NCBI GenBank assembly: GCA_963920665.1
Contig: OY987271.1
Location: 21,331,350 to 21,395,349, forward strand
DNA length: 64,000 nucleotides
Origin: Straminergon stramineum
Taxonomy: Eukaryota > Streptophyta > Bryopsida > Hypnales > Calliergonaceae
Reading direction: 5' to 3'
Under the pieces are notes generated by a model. That model had not been told where the DNA came from. It saw only the letters and a list, made by a program, of their open reading frames with translations, and ran no database searches. The position numbers were made by a program, and so were the translations under genes. Position 1 is the stretch's first letter. The number at the start of each line of letters is the position of its first letter. Positions 12,841 through 25,170 of this stretch are shown in pieces.

Positions 12841-14130
12841 ATTTTTATTTCCTTTCCTTAAGTTCTCTCCGTCCCCGTCTGGCCGGATGGGACGAGTCCG
12901 ATCCTCCCTTCGATCAGTCCTGCCACAGACTCGATCAATCGATCGGTGGCGTAGCTCTGACAGGAACGTTGAATGCCGCTCAAGCTTTTCTCTACTTTTT
13001 TAATGCCGCGGAGCGTGCTCCGTAATAGCAATTGCAATCTTGGTACTTGAGTATTTGAGTAATTGGTAACTTATTGCGCATACTGATGAAAGGAAATGGA
13101 CTGTCGACCTGGCATGGGTTGGATCAATGGTACGGGAGACCGACTACGGCAGCGAACTTGCAGTATAGTACAGCACAGTGAGAGATAGCAGTTGGACTGT
13201 AAGAGAAGGAGCTACAGTAGGTGGATATCTACAGCTAGGATCTCAAGCTACTGTAGGGCGCGCGGCCGGGCTCACTCACTCATTGGGTACCCTCCCCTCC
13301 AATCCCTGGTTGGGAGATTTAATGGTGCAGGAATTAACTGGAGGGCTGAATAACGTAACTAAACTTATAGGCCGGGATCAATCGAATAAGGAAGTGGGAA
13401 AGGACTTCGATCGATTGGGTGCCTGCACTACCTAGCTAGTACACAAGGACGGGCTGAGTGAACGTAACTTAAGTTACCTATCAGCTTGAGCAAGCTACAC
13501 TGTCTATGTAGCAGACGATCCAGCTAGCTAGCTACTGGACGGAGCTGCAGTACGTTTAATCGAATTGAAGAATACCACAGTAGCTAATTGAAATTTGAAA
13601 ATATATGTTTGAGGAATGCGATGCGACCGATGGGACTAACTTACTTTATCTTACCTTACCTGTAGTAGGCGAATGAGTTAGCTTACTGGGAGGCAATTTT
13701 TCTGAATAAGTTATTGGCGAGCTGGGATAAGTAAGTAAGTTAATACTTTTCAATCTGTGGGGTAGGTAAGTTATTATGAATGTTTGCAGTGGGAGTGCGA
13801 TGACGGATGGATGGGCAGGCGGGCAGCTCGAGCAATGGGCTGTGATCAAGCGCCGGCGGCCCTGGCAGGCCTGGACTCTGGAAGGGAGTCTCTTCTAGTC
13901 TGCCTCCCTGCCGGCCCGCCTGCCACCACGGCGGGCGATCTAGTACATGCTCAGCTGGGGGCTACAGTCTTCATTAGGGCTTCCAGACCAGTCCTCGGAT
14001 TACGAAATATTGCCTGCTCGGAAGGGCCACTTCAGTGGCGGCAAATTTGGGGAGTACGTGACGACGGAGCGAGCGTCAGGCAGTTTCGGCAAGGGAACGA
14101 ACTTAGGGAAGGATTGAAGGGACTGAAGGG
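12841..14130. other. GC-richer island without recognised gene
   Basis: Base composition rises sharply from about 12860 to 14130, with many GATCGATC, CTAGCTAG and TAAGTTA-type words. Open frames here, including one running from 13784 into AT-rich DNA, lack any familiar domain and change composition midway, so I do not call them genes. The block could be a decayed gene or regulatory remnant. Confidence 0.4.
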
Positions 14131-15890
14131 TCGAAATTGGTGTGGAAATTTATCACAGTATATATTGGGTTTCAATCCTTGTTCCTTGTCCGGGAAGAAA
14201 TATTTGTCACCAACCAAGACAAATTATGATTCAAATTACTTAGTTCTTGATTACGGATACTCCATTCTTGATTTACTGATATGTTTATATAATTCCTTGC
14301 ATTTTTATTTGAATTTTGGGGGGATTTTTGAAGTAAAGATTGGTAATTTGCTTAAGTTATCAATTTGACCCAATCATTTGGGACCATTTATTGATTGGAT
14401 CATTTGCAACTAGCTATTGATTCTCCTTGCACCTATTTTTTGTGATGTATTTTGAAAGGTTCATGTCATGTAAACCTAAGAGATGACATCATAAAAAGAT
14501 GTGTGTGATGCACCAATTTGGGACAAAACATACATAAGTTATACTAAATTGGACCTTTACATAGGGTAATTATCTTCAAAAAAAGGATAAACTTATATTG
14601 TAAAGGGAATCAACACCAATTTTGACAAAAATAAAATTTTACAATTATAGATACCCATATTTTCTTAAAACAAAAACAATTTTTTTTTTGTGTAGAAAAA
14701 GGATGTTTTTAGCATGTCTAGTAGAAATGAAGGAAAAATGGGTGAGGTTTATTTTCATTTCTTTAGTGTATCCAGAGTTTCAAACACCAATTCTTTATGG
14801 TTTTAACCATTGGAGTTACTTCAACTTTGAGGATTTCTGTGTCAAAACTTGACAAATACTCCCAAAACTGCCCTATAAATTCTTTACAACAAAAAGTCAA
14901 TTAATTGCAATTTAATAATTAATAATTATAATTATAATAATAGTGGAATCTTATTTTTGCAAAGTGGATCAATATGGGTTTTTTAAGAATGCCAAGGCTC
15001 ATTGTCGAAGATCTCGGGACTTCAAATTTCAGCATAGTTTGAAATTAGGAAGAAGTATGAAAAATTCAAAACAAAACAATGATCCATTCCCCTAGCCAAG
15101 TTGAGATGCAAAACAAAACAATATATGTTTTTCAACTATGGGATCACCTTAAAAATTCGATTTCCTAGTTTAATGATCTCAAGAAAAAAATGAAAAATGA
15201 AAATTGATACTTCATTTCAGATGTTCAAAATGACCCCAATTTACTCTTTTTTATCTTACAAGGACCTTCAAGAATTAGAAAAGCATTAACCACTAGTCAA
15301 TATAGAGAAAAGAGAATAGATTTATAGCCCCTAAGATTGTCACTACCTCATTGGAGTGTATGGATATAGGATATATGCATGGATATCCTACACCTACATA
15401 GATAGCAAAAAGAATAAAGCAACCCATTTCAATTCCCCTCCGCACAAAATAAATGGAAAAAATAATTTCAAAGACATATTCATAATGAATATTAGTATAA
15501 ATATAATTACAAATATATTTATGAATAGTATATACAAGTATCAATCAAATACATGTATATCCCATATTTTTTGGGCAACATTGGGATGTCAGAAAAAAAC
15601 ATGAGTCTCAAATTCAAGATTTTTTGGGAAGTAAAATCACTATAAGGATGACCCATTTCAATTATCCTCATCCAAAACAAATGAAGGAAAACAAAATAAA
15701 ATATACTTTGTCACTACTTGCTCAAAAGAGTAAACAACAAATTCTATAATGATTTTAATATGAAAGGGCTGACAAGTTTCATTTTGTAGGCATCAAACCA
15801 TTGCTTGCAAAAACAACATTTAAAGATCTTCTTCCAAGTTGTTTTTTCGTGGTTGTTTTAAGAAAACCAAAACATATAATATACATTTCA
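14131..15890. other. AT-rich spacer without recognisable gene
   Basis: No domain-bearing frame, RNA gene or repeat shared with other parts of the window was seen here. Confidence 0.45.
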
Positions 15891-16824
15891 TTAACCCCTA
15901 AAGTCCCAAACATGGTTTTTTGGCATTATAGATATTTTGGGCAGCTCACTACGAGCGGAATTTTTCATTTTATTCTTTGAAATTTTGACACAACATGTGG
16001 TTGAGGAGTAGCTTTAAGGCCCAACAATTTTCATAACTTTTGACTATGTGGTTAAAAAGTTATTGTATGATATGTAGTTTCTTTCTCAACTCAGGCAACT
16101 TGGGTAGATCAGAAAAAATCACTTTTTTCAAGAATAATAATTTGAAATTGATTTTCTAGATTTATATATTCTTGGAAAGCTTTGAATCATTCCATTTTGA
16201 TCACTGAGGTGAAAGTTATGAGGAGTTTTACTTTGCGGGTAGTTATGGATTCTCTACTCTAAAATAAACTTTGAAGTCCTTTCTTTTACTCAATTTTCAA
16301 TATTTTTTGAAAAAAATAAAATCATAGGATGTAGATTGTTTATTACAACATTACAACCATTGGGATTGTCATTTTTCTTATCCATAACAAAATTCTTAAC
16401 AATTTAGTATTTTCAATCATTTTCTACTTCTTTCTACTTACTATTTTTTTCCTATATGTTGTACAATTCCAAATGATCTGAAATTTTTCAAGTATGTAGC
16501 TAATTTGCCTTGAAGAATGAATTAAAAGAGACACATCCATTTTAGATATTTTTTTAGACAAATATGACCTTGTGAAGAGCAGCTGCCCGGTTTTTCACAG
16601 GGACAAAAAAAGGGGTTTTGTCAATTCAAACACTAATATCTTGCAATCTACAAGGTGAAAATTTATGAAATTTTTTCCACTTGTCCTCAAACTAGCTTAC
16701 TACAAGATCATACGGTTACATGTGTTCAAAAATGTTTTTTTTCTATAAATTTGGTTCTTGTACTAGAAATGGCAGTTTGGGAGTGTTTTTGGTGAAAACA
16801 TAGTCAAAAACCTTTAGGGGTTAA
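15891..16824 (+). mobile_element. TTAA-bounded non-autonomous element, subfamily A, copy 2
   Basis: It opens TTAACCCCTAAAG and closes CCTTTAGGGGTTAA. Internally it carries GGGCAGCTCACTACGAGCGG near the left and GTGTTTTTGGTGAAAACATA near the right, both shared with the 48671 copy. Length is 934 bp. It has no coding capacity. Flanks beyond TTAA (CATTTCA on the left, AAAAAATC on the right) are not duplicated, so TTAA itself is the whole target duplication. Confidence 0.88.
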
Positions 16825-18066
16825 AAAAAATCACACTGCTATAAGTGTAGGGCATGATTGGCACCTTTGTGCCAATATATATAATTTTCTAGAAAATAAG
16901 GTTTAGTGGTTGCTAGAATTCGAATCTTTTTGCCAATTTTATCTTTTTTCACCATAAATAATTTTGTTTTTTGAAAAAACAATTTTCCTAAAATTTTGGC
17001 ATTTATTTTTAGAATTATTTTCCTCCAACCCTACTCTATAACTATGGTTCTAGGAATGATCAACAACTTTGAATAATTATCTAGAATTATTAGCAAATCA
17101 AGCGATGCTTTGAAATTCTAATAATTTTAAACTCCAAAGTTTGAAAAACTAGAAAAATAAAACTATTAATAGGGTCTAGGATTTGAAAACACTCATAAAT
17201 AAACAAGTACATAAAAGAGGTGCTATGCATCTTGGTTTAAAATTTTCAAATCCATTAGCTCTCAACTTCAAAATTTATCGTAAAAAATATGACAAACACA
17301 CATAGTGTAATGCCAAAACAATTTGTATAAAACACTTGTGTGAAAACAATCTTTGACTTCAATCAAGTAAATAATTTATGGTTAAGGGGCACTCACAAGT
17401 CTATGTTCCAAGTTCCAATTCTTCAAGTTCCAGTTTAAGGCTATAAACCAACTTTATTGGGTTGTAGAAAATAATAAAAATATCAAATGTGGAGCTCAAG
17501 AATTTGTAGTGTGAAGGCCAAATTCCCAATTCTAATATTTTAATTTGTCTCTTGTACATTTCTTTATAGCAATTAAATGCATCAAAATGAAACTAAAAGT
17601 CAAAAAATAAATTTTGGGACATTTTTAGCATCAAATTTGAACAAATTTTCAACCTACTAGGATGCTTTATACGGTGGGTTTTTTTCCTCATTTTATATTC
17701 AAAATAATTATTGGGACTTTGAAGCAAAGTTGGTTTTCCATTTTGATTGGACCCAATTCAACCTTTTAAGTCACACTTTCTTGGTTCCAAAACTCTCCAA
17801 AAGTTAGTCTTTAAGTCACTTTCTAAGGTCCAAACTCTTGAAAAATGTTACTATGTAGACATTTTGGAAACATGTGGCACTTTGGATTTTGAACATAGTG
17901 CAAAGTTCCAAGTTCCAATTTTAAGCTCTCCACTAATCAAATTTGTGAATTCAATGGGACTTGGGATGTATTGTGAAGTAGACTATAATTTGGCTTTGAT
18001 AGGTTTTGGAGAACTTTAATATTAGTATGTGACTATATTAGCGTTTGTAAATATTGTAAGTATGAC
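16825..18066. other. AT-rich spacer without recognisable gene
   Basis: The sequence contains repeated CAAGTTCCAATT-like words near 17410 and 17900. An open frame of 90 codons at 17747-18019 has no recognisable family and no neighbouring exon. I see nothing else. Confidence 0.4.
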
Positions 18067-18270
18067 CAAGGTAGGAGGTCCATAAAGCATCCATTTAAGA
18101 GCTAAAACTTCATGTGGGGAGGTAAAACTTTTTGAAAGTAATTTCTTAGTAAATTATCCTTGAAAGAAAAATGGAATTGGCATCTAGTCCAATTTGATTC
18201 TTATTTTTTGGACCTTCATAGAATTGGATATGAATTTTTAAATTTGAAATGTTGTATTCACTAAAATTCT
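18067..18270 (+). repeat. MITE family E, copy 1 (right end missing)
   Basis: It starts AAGGTAGGAGGTCCATAAAG, followed by the family words CCATTTAAGAGCT, GTGGGGAGG and TTGGCATCTA, and it is recognisable as far as the family's AATTTTTAAATTTGAAATG block. The distal half and right terminus found in other copies are missing. Confidence 0.65.
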
Positions 18271-18828
18271 AAGTGCTTTATGAACTTTGTATGGCTAATT
18301 GCAAAGAATTTGCCTTTCATTAAGAAAATATCTATATGTAGAAAAAAAATCTTTTTTAATTTGTAGGTTTTGAAACTAACAGACAATATATTTTTGTCTT
18401 GTTAATTACTTTGTATCCTCCACATTCATAGTTTTGGTGTATTTCCAATAAATTTATAAGGGATTTATCTATGAGAAATTAAAACTAGGGTCTTCCAGTT
18501 GTTTCTTCCACTTCTATTTTGATGAAATTTTTATAAAAGATTAATAGTCTATTTTGATATGTCTAATAAATCTCTTAACCTCTAATGATTCAAGAGGTGT
18601 ACTTTCAAAATGGGCCGAAATTGCTAAAAACTTGAGCAATTTGTTTGCTCATTTTTTAAAAAATTGGATAGAATGCAACCATAGGATTTTGAAGTTCACA
18701 TTGAAAGTGAGCATTTGAAAAAAACTTCAGATTATTTGACTACACAATTTAGTTGGTATTTAAGTTTGGAGTTTTATTTGGAACAGTGGAAAAACTAAGC
18801 AACACACTTTGAAGGAGGGTTGCTATTA
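18271..18828. other. AT-rich spacer, nothing recognised
   Basis: No coding frame, repeat boundary or RNA gene could be supported in this stretch. Confidence 0.4.
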
Positions 18829-19040
18829 TGTGAGCATAGGATTGTGAGTCCATGAGCCTATAATACTACATACTTATGTTACAAGTGTATATACCATAGA
18901 AACCATCTATGATTATAGGATATATATGTTACAAATACCCATATTATAGGACGGTGCTTATGATACATACACCTTCTATAGTGTGTTGTATCTATATTAT
19001 AGGTACCTATAATGTAGGCTCAATGCTCACAAGCTCGCAT
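18829..19040. repeat. Repeat family G, copy 1 (palindrome-rich MITE)
   Basis: The left end GTGAGCATAGG is answered at the right by GCTCACAAGCTCGC, and TGAGCC near the left pairs with GGCTCA near the right. A perfect 18-bp palindrome centred on GGTACC lies at 18996-19013. Repeated TATAGGT and TTATAGG words fill the body. A second copy lies in the F-box gene intron at about 56077-56312. Confidence 0.65.
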
Positions 19041-19121
19041 TCTTGGATTCACATATTAGTGCCATTGAATTTGAAGGAGCATATCTCATTGAGAATATTT
19101 TGAAATAATAACCTTTTTGTA

Positions 19122-20054
19122 TTAACCCCTAAAGGACCAAGGCCTTTTTCTGCAAAAAAACACTCAAAACTGCCATTTTTAGAGCAAAGAGTAAAAAAAT
19201 TGTAAATTTTCATTTTTTTTCACATCTAACCGTATGATCTTACACCTAACTAGTATGAAAATGTGTGGAAAAAATTTCAGAAATTTTGACCGCATAGATT
19301 GCAAGATATCTGCGTTTAAAGTGAAGAAAACAAGTTTTTCCATACATTGCGGGACTAGGTTATTTGACTTTAACCCTTCTTAACTTTTATTTTTTGTACT
19401 ACAGAGTTTTGAGCTTTAAATCTTTATGGTGGAGAATTGAGTTGAGATTTTATGAAAAAAAAGAAAATACAAAAAAAATTAATTTTGATTCTTTGGAAAA
19501 TTGTTAAGTAGAAGTAGGTACAAGATATAAGGAAAATCCAAATTATTAATATCTCTAAGATGGAATTAAAATTCACTAATCCCAATGGTGAGATTGTTCT
19601 AGAAGTCAAATGAAACAATATGGACCTTTTTTTTTGGAAAAATTGTAAAAATTGCATTAAAAAATGAATCCTACAAGTTATTTTTTCAGGAAGATGCTCT
19701 AAGTGCCCGAAAAACAAGATTGTCTATAACTTTCTCATAACAAATCCAAATGGAATGAATCAAAGCTTTCCATGTAGACAAATATACTATATACAAGGAA
19801 AAATAAATAAAAAATAAAAAAATTCAAATTTTTGAAACTTTTTTTTGCTTCCTCCTCTCCCCTGTTTTGAGCTTATGTGAGCATAACTTTTGTTCACGGG
19901 CACCAAATGAAAAAAAATTTATATTCTCATGAAGCTAATCAATTTTTCTATATTCATAAAAAATTTCAAAAAATCATGACAAAAATTGAGACCGTAGGTA
20001 CTTGCCCGAAATCTCATTTGTCCCTCGAAGGGACAATGGTCCTTCAGGGGTTAA
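19122..20054 (+). mobile_element. TTAA-bounded non-autonomous element, subfamily B, copy 2
   Basis: Near-identical partner of 10722-11652 with the same orientation and almost the same length (933 bp). Ends are TTAACCCCTAAAGGACCAAG and GGTCCTTCAGGGGTTAA. The close match between the two copies suggests fairly recent amplification compared with subfamily A. No coding frame survives. Confidence 0.88.
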
Positions 20055-20121
20055 GTACAAAACAAAAGAGTTAGGAATGCTCATCTAGAATTTCACAATA
20101 CTTCAATGATTTTTTGATTCA

Positions 20122-20452
20122 CGGTAAGGTAGGAGGTTATTAAGTGCTTGGGCTCTAAAATTGCCCACCTCCTCATATGTATACTATTTGTGCATGTTTT
20201 TTTTTGTTGTAACAACAATGTACAAAAAATGTACATTTGTAGAGATGGGTGATTTTAGAACCCTATGCCATTTTAACTTCAAAAATTCATATCTAATTCC
20301 ACGAAGCTTCCAAAATATAAAATGCCTTGGATTAGATGTCAATTTCTCTTATATTTCGAGGAAAATTTATTGAAAAATATTTCAAGACATTTCACCTCCC
20401 CCAAATTGAGTTTCAGCTCTTAGATGGGCACTTTATGGACCTCCTACCCTAG
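20122..20452 (-). mobile_element. MITE family E, copy 2 (full length)
   Basis: Both ends are present: GGTAAGGTAGGAGGTT at the left and GGACCTCCTACCCT at the right. The internal CACCTCCTCATATGTATAC and AATGTACATTTGTAGAGATG form a smaller palindrome typical of this family. Compared with copy 1 it is inverted. It has no coding capacity; the target duplication is unresolved. Confidence 0.75.
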
Positions 20453-21333
20453 AGCTTGCAATGCATGGTGGTCAATCACTAAAATAAGAGTAGTGTTTGT
20501 AAGAAAAAAATAATGGGCACACGGTCTTTTCCTTGAGTTCCCAAGATCTTCCCTTTTTTGAGGTTGGAAACAATCACATTGATTGTCTAACTTTTCAATC
20601 CATGTCTAAATCCCACCCCACCCCAAATGAGCCATGAACTACACCACACCACTCAACTATATAAAAATCCACAAGCTGGAGTGTAACTCAGAATTTGATG
20701 AAAATACCACCACTAGGTTCGCAGCGCAGTCTATTTTCTGAAATTAAGTTTTATTTAAAAAATAACTCAAAATCTGAAAACTGGAAGCTCAAGTAAGAGG
20801 GGAAGCACCCACAAAATGGTTGCTTGGGTCATTAGGGTTAAGAAAAGTTTATTTCTCAAATGAAGCTTTTTCTTTTGGAATGTTTAAGAATAAACTTTAT
20901 TCTCCTACGAAATAATTCCAAATAGACTTGGACCAAAAAAAGTTAGATGACCCTACCATGGAGGTATGCTGATCCCAATCTCTCAATCAAGTGGTCCCCG
21001 GGGTCTAAACACGTCCAATCTCGAGCTCTCTCTCTCTCTCTCTCTATCCAATGCAAATATTTCAAACATGTTTTCAGAAACGTACTGCAGTCAGGAACTT
21101 CATGATCATGAATGATAATTGAATGTACTCTTAAGAAGTAAGTTATTGACAACTATTGGTGACAACTGAAGTTCCTCATGGTTTTGTAATTGTCCTTTTC
21201 TAAGTAAGGCCATTCATTCAGATGCCACAACTTCATTTTTGATGATGGAAGAGGGGCGGGAAGCTTAGTAGTACGTTGGTACTGGACACAGTCTGGTGAA
21301 ATGGATGTGATTAGTTCATGTGGTTGGTAGGGA
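20453..21333. other. Spacer with a CT microsatellite
   Basis: A pure CT run lies at about 21026-21047. Nothing else was recognised. Confidence 0.45.
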
Positions 21334-21664
21334 GCTGAGGAAGGTGTCCACCGAAAGCGCCCATTTAAGAGCTGGATGGAAATTCAACTCATTTGGGGGG
21401 AGGGTTAAACTTCTTGAAATGAAATTTCCAGTGAATTGGCATCTAACCCAAGTCGTTTCATAGTTTTTGGAGCTTTATGGAATTAATTCTAAATTTTTGA
21501 AGTTGAAATACAGGGGTTACTAAAAGTGTCCGCCACTTGAAATGTGCCTGTTTGTACATTGCTGGTGCCATGAAAAAACAAAATGTACAAATCTTGGACA
21601 TTTCAGGAGGTGGATGTTTCTAATCATTTGAGTCTGAGTGCTTTTATTGTGGACCTCCGACCGA
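21334..21664 (+). mobile_element. MITE family E, copy 3
   Basis: The family word order is clear: GCGCCCATTTAAGAGCTGG, a TTTGGGGGGAGGG block, TTGGCATCTAACCCAAGTC, TTTTTGAAGTTGAAAT, GCCACTTGAAATGTGC and the right end TGTGGACCTCCGACC. The terminal repeat is decayed relative to copies 2 and 6. Confidence 0.7.
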
Positions 21665-23209
21665 CCATAATGAGTAAGAATGTGAGGTAGGGTTTGGTCA
21701 CAGGTCTCTTTCCTTGCCGAGTGGGGACTTGGAAGTTCTGATCAGAATTAACTTCTATATTACTCTCAAGTCACATCTTTTGTCTTCTCATGAGGTTATT
21801 CAGTAGCTGCCATTGTAGGCTGGGGTGTGATATTTTGTGTTGTGATAATTATCAGTGGTACCAACTATCCTGTTAGATTCAGATAATTAGGTGACAAATC
21901 ATTATTTTTCAAGATGCCAAGTATATGACATAATAACACTCCACCTTTTTTTTTTAAACTCACTGACAATTCCTATTGAAATAAAGGAACAATACAATAG
22001 ATAACACTCCACCCATGGCAACATACCCATGTGACATGAAGAAATTTGATTCCATTTCATTTGTGTCAAAAAGTAAATAAAAATAAAAAGTTAGACATGC
22101 TATCAGTTTTAAGCAATTATGTATAAAAATAAATATTTGATGCAGTGAACATGAAAAGCTAACTGCCTAACTTTTATGAATTAAATTTTTAGAGGAGTGA
22201 CCTTAGTTGTTAAGAAAGGTGGAACTTGTACTATCTTTTTTCTAGTATAAGGAATTTACAGTAGCTTCCTAACATCTTGGGCAACTTTATGCCAAAAATT
22301 TTCAGATGAAAAGTACAAAAAATAGTTAGGCTATCCCCCCAAAATGTATTAAACTCCACAATTTTAAAATGTAATTAAAATATTAGGCATTCATCCAAAT
22401 TGTTCTAACAATCTTTGGATGGGTGTTGCTACTTTCATCCAAGGAGACCACATTAACCTAAACCCCTGTCTTAAACTCTAAACCCTAGACTCTCTAGCTA
22501 CCTTATATGTCACGATTTTGTTAAGTGTCATGATTTGTTTAGTGTGAGAGACATGTTTTGTTTGTGAGAAATTATGCTTTAGTATGGTCAAGATGATGAG
22601 GCAAAAAACTTTGCAATATATATTTATAGTTATTGACAAAGAAGATATGCAAGATTGGGTAGAGTAAGTAACTTGAATTTTTATTAATTAGGCAATCCTT
22701 TTATATATATTAGGATGTGTTTTGGAGATCATATGGTGCTAGTTCACACTAAATGCTCTACGCTAGCGAACTAATCCAAAATGTCCCTACTTCACCACGT
22801 TCGCGCCTCAAGGTGACTCACAACATCGAAGGTAACGCCCATCCCTTCATCTTGGTAATACCGTGTCACCTATGGGATTAGGGTTGGGCGCCCTCCACTC
22901 CAAGTTCTCTGTCTACTTTCTTTGTTTTTGCCATAGTTTGGGCTCTTCTCAACGATTGCCGAAATAATTTGTTTTCACTAATTGAAGTAGGAGGTGGGCT
23001 TTGGTCATGAAGATTCATAAAAGGACGTTGTGGACAAGGCGGTACAGGCCACTTCTCTTGCAATATCAACAAAGAAGAAAGTTGAGGAAGCAACCATGGA
23101 GATGTTGGCATTGGTTCAAAAGGAGTAGAAGCAGAGGAGAAACTAATCAAAATGTGCAAGGTTGAAGCAACAAAGTGGAATTTGTGGAGTTATTTTCAAT
23201 CAAGCCAAA
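21665..23209. other. Spacer without recognisable gene
   Basis: AT-rich to about 22740, then more balanced. An open frame on the minus strand (22878-23159) is proline- and serine-rich and matches nothing I know. No repeat boundaries were identified. Confidence 0.4.
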
Positions 23210-25170
23210 GTGTACTGGTAGGACATTAAATCCTGCAATTGAAGTGGGGCCTACATTGACGTGATGCACGGGCTCCACCATAATTTCCAGCGCCCATCAT
23301 GGGGCCTGGCCTGCCCACACTAGATGTCTTGATGCCCGGCGCCCATCATGACCCCGACGGAGTAGATGGCGATGGACGTTAAACAATGCGAAAAGACATC
23401 TTGTGTTTGTTTGTTGGATTCTTGCCTTTTGCTCTTGCCTTGAATTGAGTTGCACTGCTGTTTTTAGTGTAGGGTTTTGTTTCAGCCATTGTTGTAGTTC
23501 TTGTTGGTTGTTGAGTTTATGGGTTTCATTTTTTGTCATAGTCACGCCACCTTCTCTACCTCCGTGGGACCTCCGCATTCTTCTTGGATGCACGACAATT
23601 ATTTTGTCATTGAGTATTTTGAAGATGAAGGTGTAGGGTTGTGGGCTTCGCTCAAAAGTTCAGATTGTTTGAGGATTTAGGGTGGATGCTCCATTTTTGC
23701 GTTGACACAAACGATGGTGTCATTGGCGTTATCTTATTCATTTGTTGTTGTACCTTAGTTTTTAAACTTTGTCATTGCAATTTTGCTACAGTGTCGTGAC
23801 ATCATGGTAGAATCATCTTCTATTGAGTCCAACTACAAGATGGAGGCGGAAGAGTCAAGTGTGCAGGAGCACGACGAAGTGAGCAACAACATAGATACAA
23901 GAGGTAACGAGGTAGAAGAAGAGCATTTGCTTTCTTCACGTGGTGTTTGAATGTTGTAGGGAAGTTAGGGTTCTTTTGTTGTCCCTGCACGAAATCTTCC
24001 ACCTTGTGCCAAGGAACAGTTGCAATCTTTGATTGAATTATGGAACCATTTCCACTTGTGGTATGAGGAAGCCAAACCAGATTGGAATACTTGATTATGC
24101 CTACATTACGGTTTTGGACAGTGACTTGCAGTGCTTCCATGAGTTTTGCATCTCTTTGTGCATCGCAAGGTCCATGATGGTCTATCAAGTCCTTTTCAAT
24201 CTCAAGTGATTCAGGAGCTTGCTCCATGCTCATTGTAGAGAAATAAAGAATGCTATCAACAAAATATTGGAAAGGACTCTTATCAAATACTACAATGGAA
24301 TTTCATGCAGCAGGTGTTAGAGCACCCTAAACCCTAATGCTAAAGCATCTCCATATAATGCGCTCCCAATACTCAGAGTATATGGAAGGAAGCAAATACA
24401 TACTATATCGACAAATTACAAGCAACAAAGTTTCCATGAAACAAAAATTGATGATGTCCCGTACCCTCATGAGTGAAGATGCGCCCCACACTACACCATT
24501 TTGAGCATCATTTTAGTCTACACATGTAACTTAGAAAATGAGGGGATTCAAAAACTACTGCCAGTACAAGATGGAGAAAATAGTGGAAAAAACACCCTTA
24601 ACGCTCATGAGCCCCTCAACCCCCACTACAAACCCTAATACCGTTTATTGGTCTCAACGGTTCTGCACACGAAAATCAAGGTGAGTTTGAATTTAAAATG
24701 CAGGACAATCAGCTATTTTGAAGTAGGAGTTTGCACAATGTGCTTGTATGCAGCGCAAATATTTGCCCAATTTCATCGCTAGTTGACGACCTCAAAGTTA
24801 AAAATTTTAGTTGTCTAATCTACAATTCTTGTACTGCTACACATTGCGCTTTGTAGTATTGGAACTTGTTGCTTGTACTATTTTTCAACCCTAATTAGCA
24901 AAACTTAGGATATCATCGTCCTGCTTAGGATATCTTTTGGCATTGTTTAACGTTCACCTCCATCTTTGTCAACTTTGCGTTCTACTTCCATCTCCGTCGC
25001 TATCCGCTATGTCGGGGCGTGATGGGCGCAGTTCGCGATGATGGGCATCGAGCCATTAGGCGCGGGCAAGCCAAGCTTCGTCATGGTTGCTGGGAATTGG
25101 GGTGGAGCCCATGCACGACATCAGTGTGGGCCCCATTTCGATTGCAGGATTTAGTGCTCGCCAATGTATT
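23210..25170. mobile_element. Element with long inverted arms (Mutator-like or foldback)
   Basis: The left arm (about 23210-23402) and right arm (about 24928-25170, inverted) share the outer CATTAAATCCTGCAATT, then ATGCACGGGCTCCACC, CGATGCCC / GCCCATCAT and the inner CGTTAAACAATG words. The right arm has roughly 50 bp extra. Arms of about 200 bp around 1.5 kb of unique DNA are characteristic of Mutator-like elements. I found no 9-bp target duplication, so the outer limits may be slightly off. The interior carries a minus-strand open frame of 137 codons (listed separately). No transposase was seen. Confidence 0.6.
23820..24233 (-). CDS. Unrecognised 137-residue ORF inside the long-armed element
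   Basis: It starts at an ATG and runs open to TAG. The first 100 residues read like ordinary soluble protein, with an acidic start, a WLPHTTSGNG stretch, TVPWHKVEDFVQGQ and FPTTFKHHVKKAN. The last 35 residues are cysteine-, leucine- and proline-rich and look like read-through. I do not recognise the family. Its location between inverted arms suggests a captured host exon or a piece of a transposon accessory gene. It may equally be a chance frame. Confidence 0.3.
   Translation of the reverse strand: MSMEQAPESLEIEKDLIDHHGPCDAQRDAKLMEALQVTVQNRNVGIIKYSNLVWLPHTTSGNGSIIQSKIATVPWHKVEDFVQGQQKNPNFPTTFKHHVKKANALLLPRYLLYLCCCSLRRAPAHLTLPPPSCSWTQ

Noticed and set aside
13784..14368. Open frame of about 194 codons on the plus strand
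   Set aside because: It begins at a TTG, shifts from GC-rich to very AT-rich composition around its middle, has no recognisable domain and no supporting exon or splice structure.
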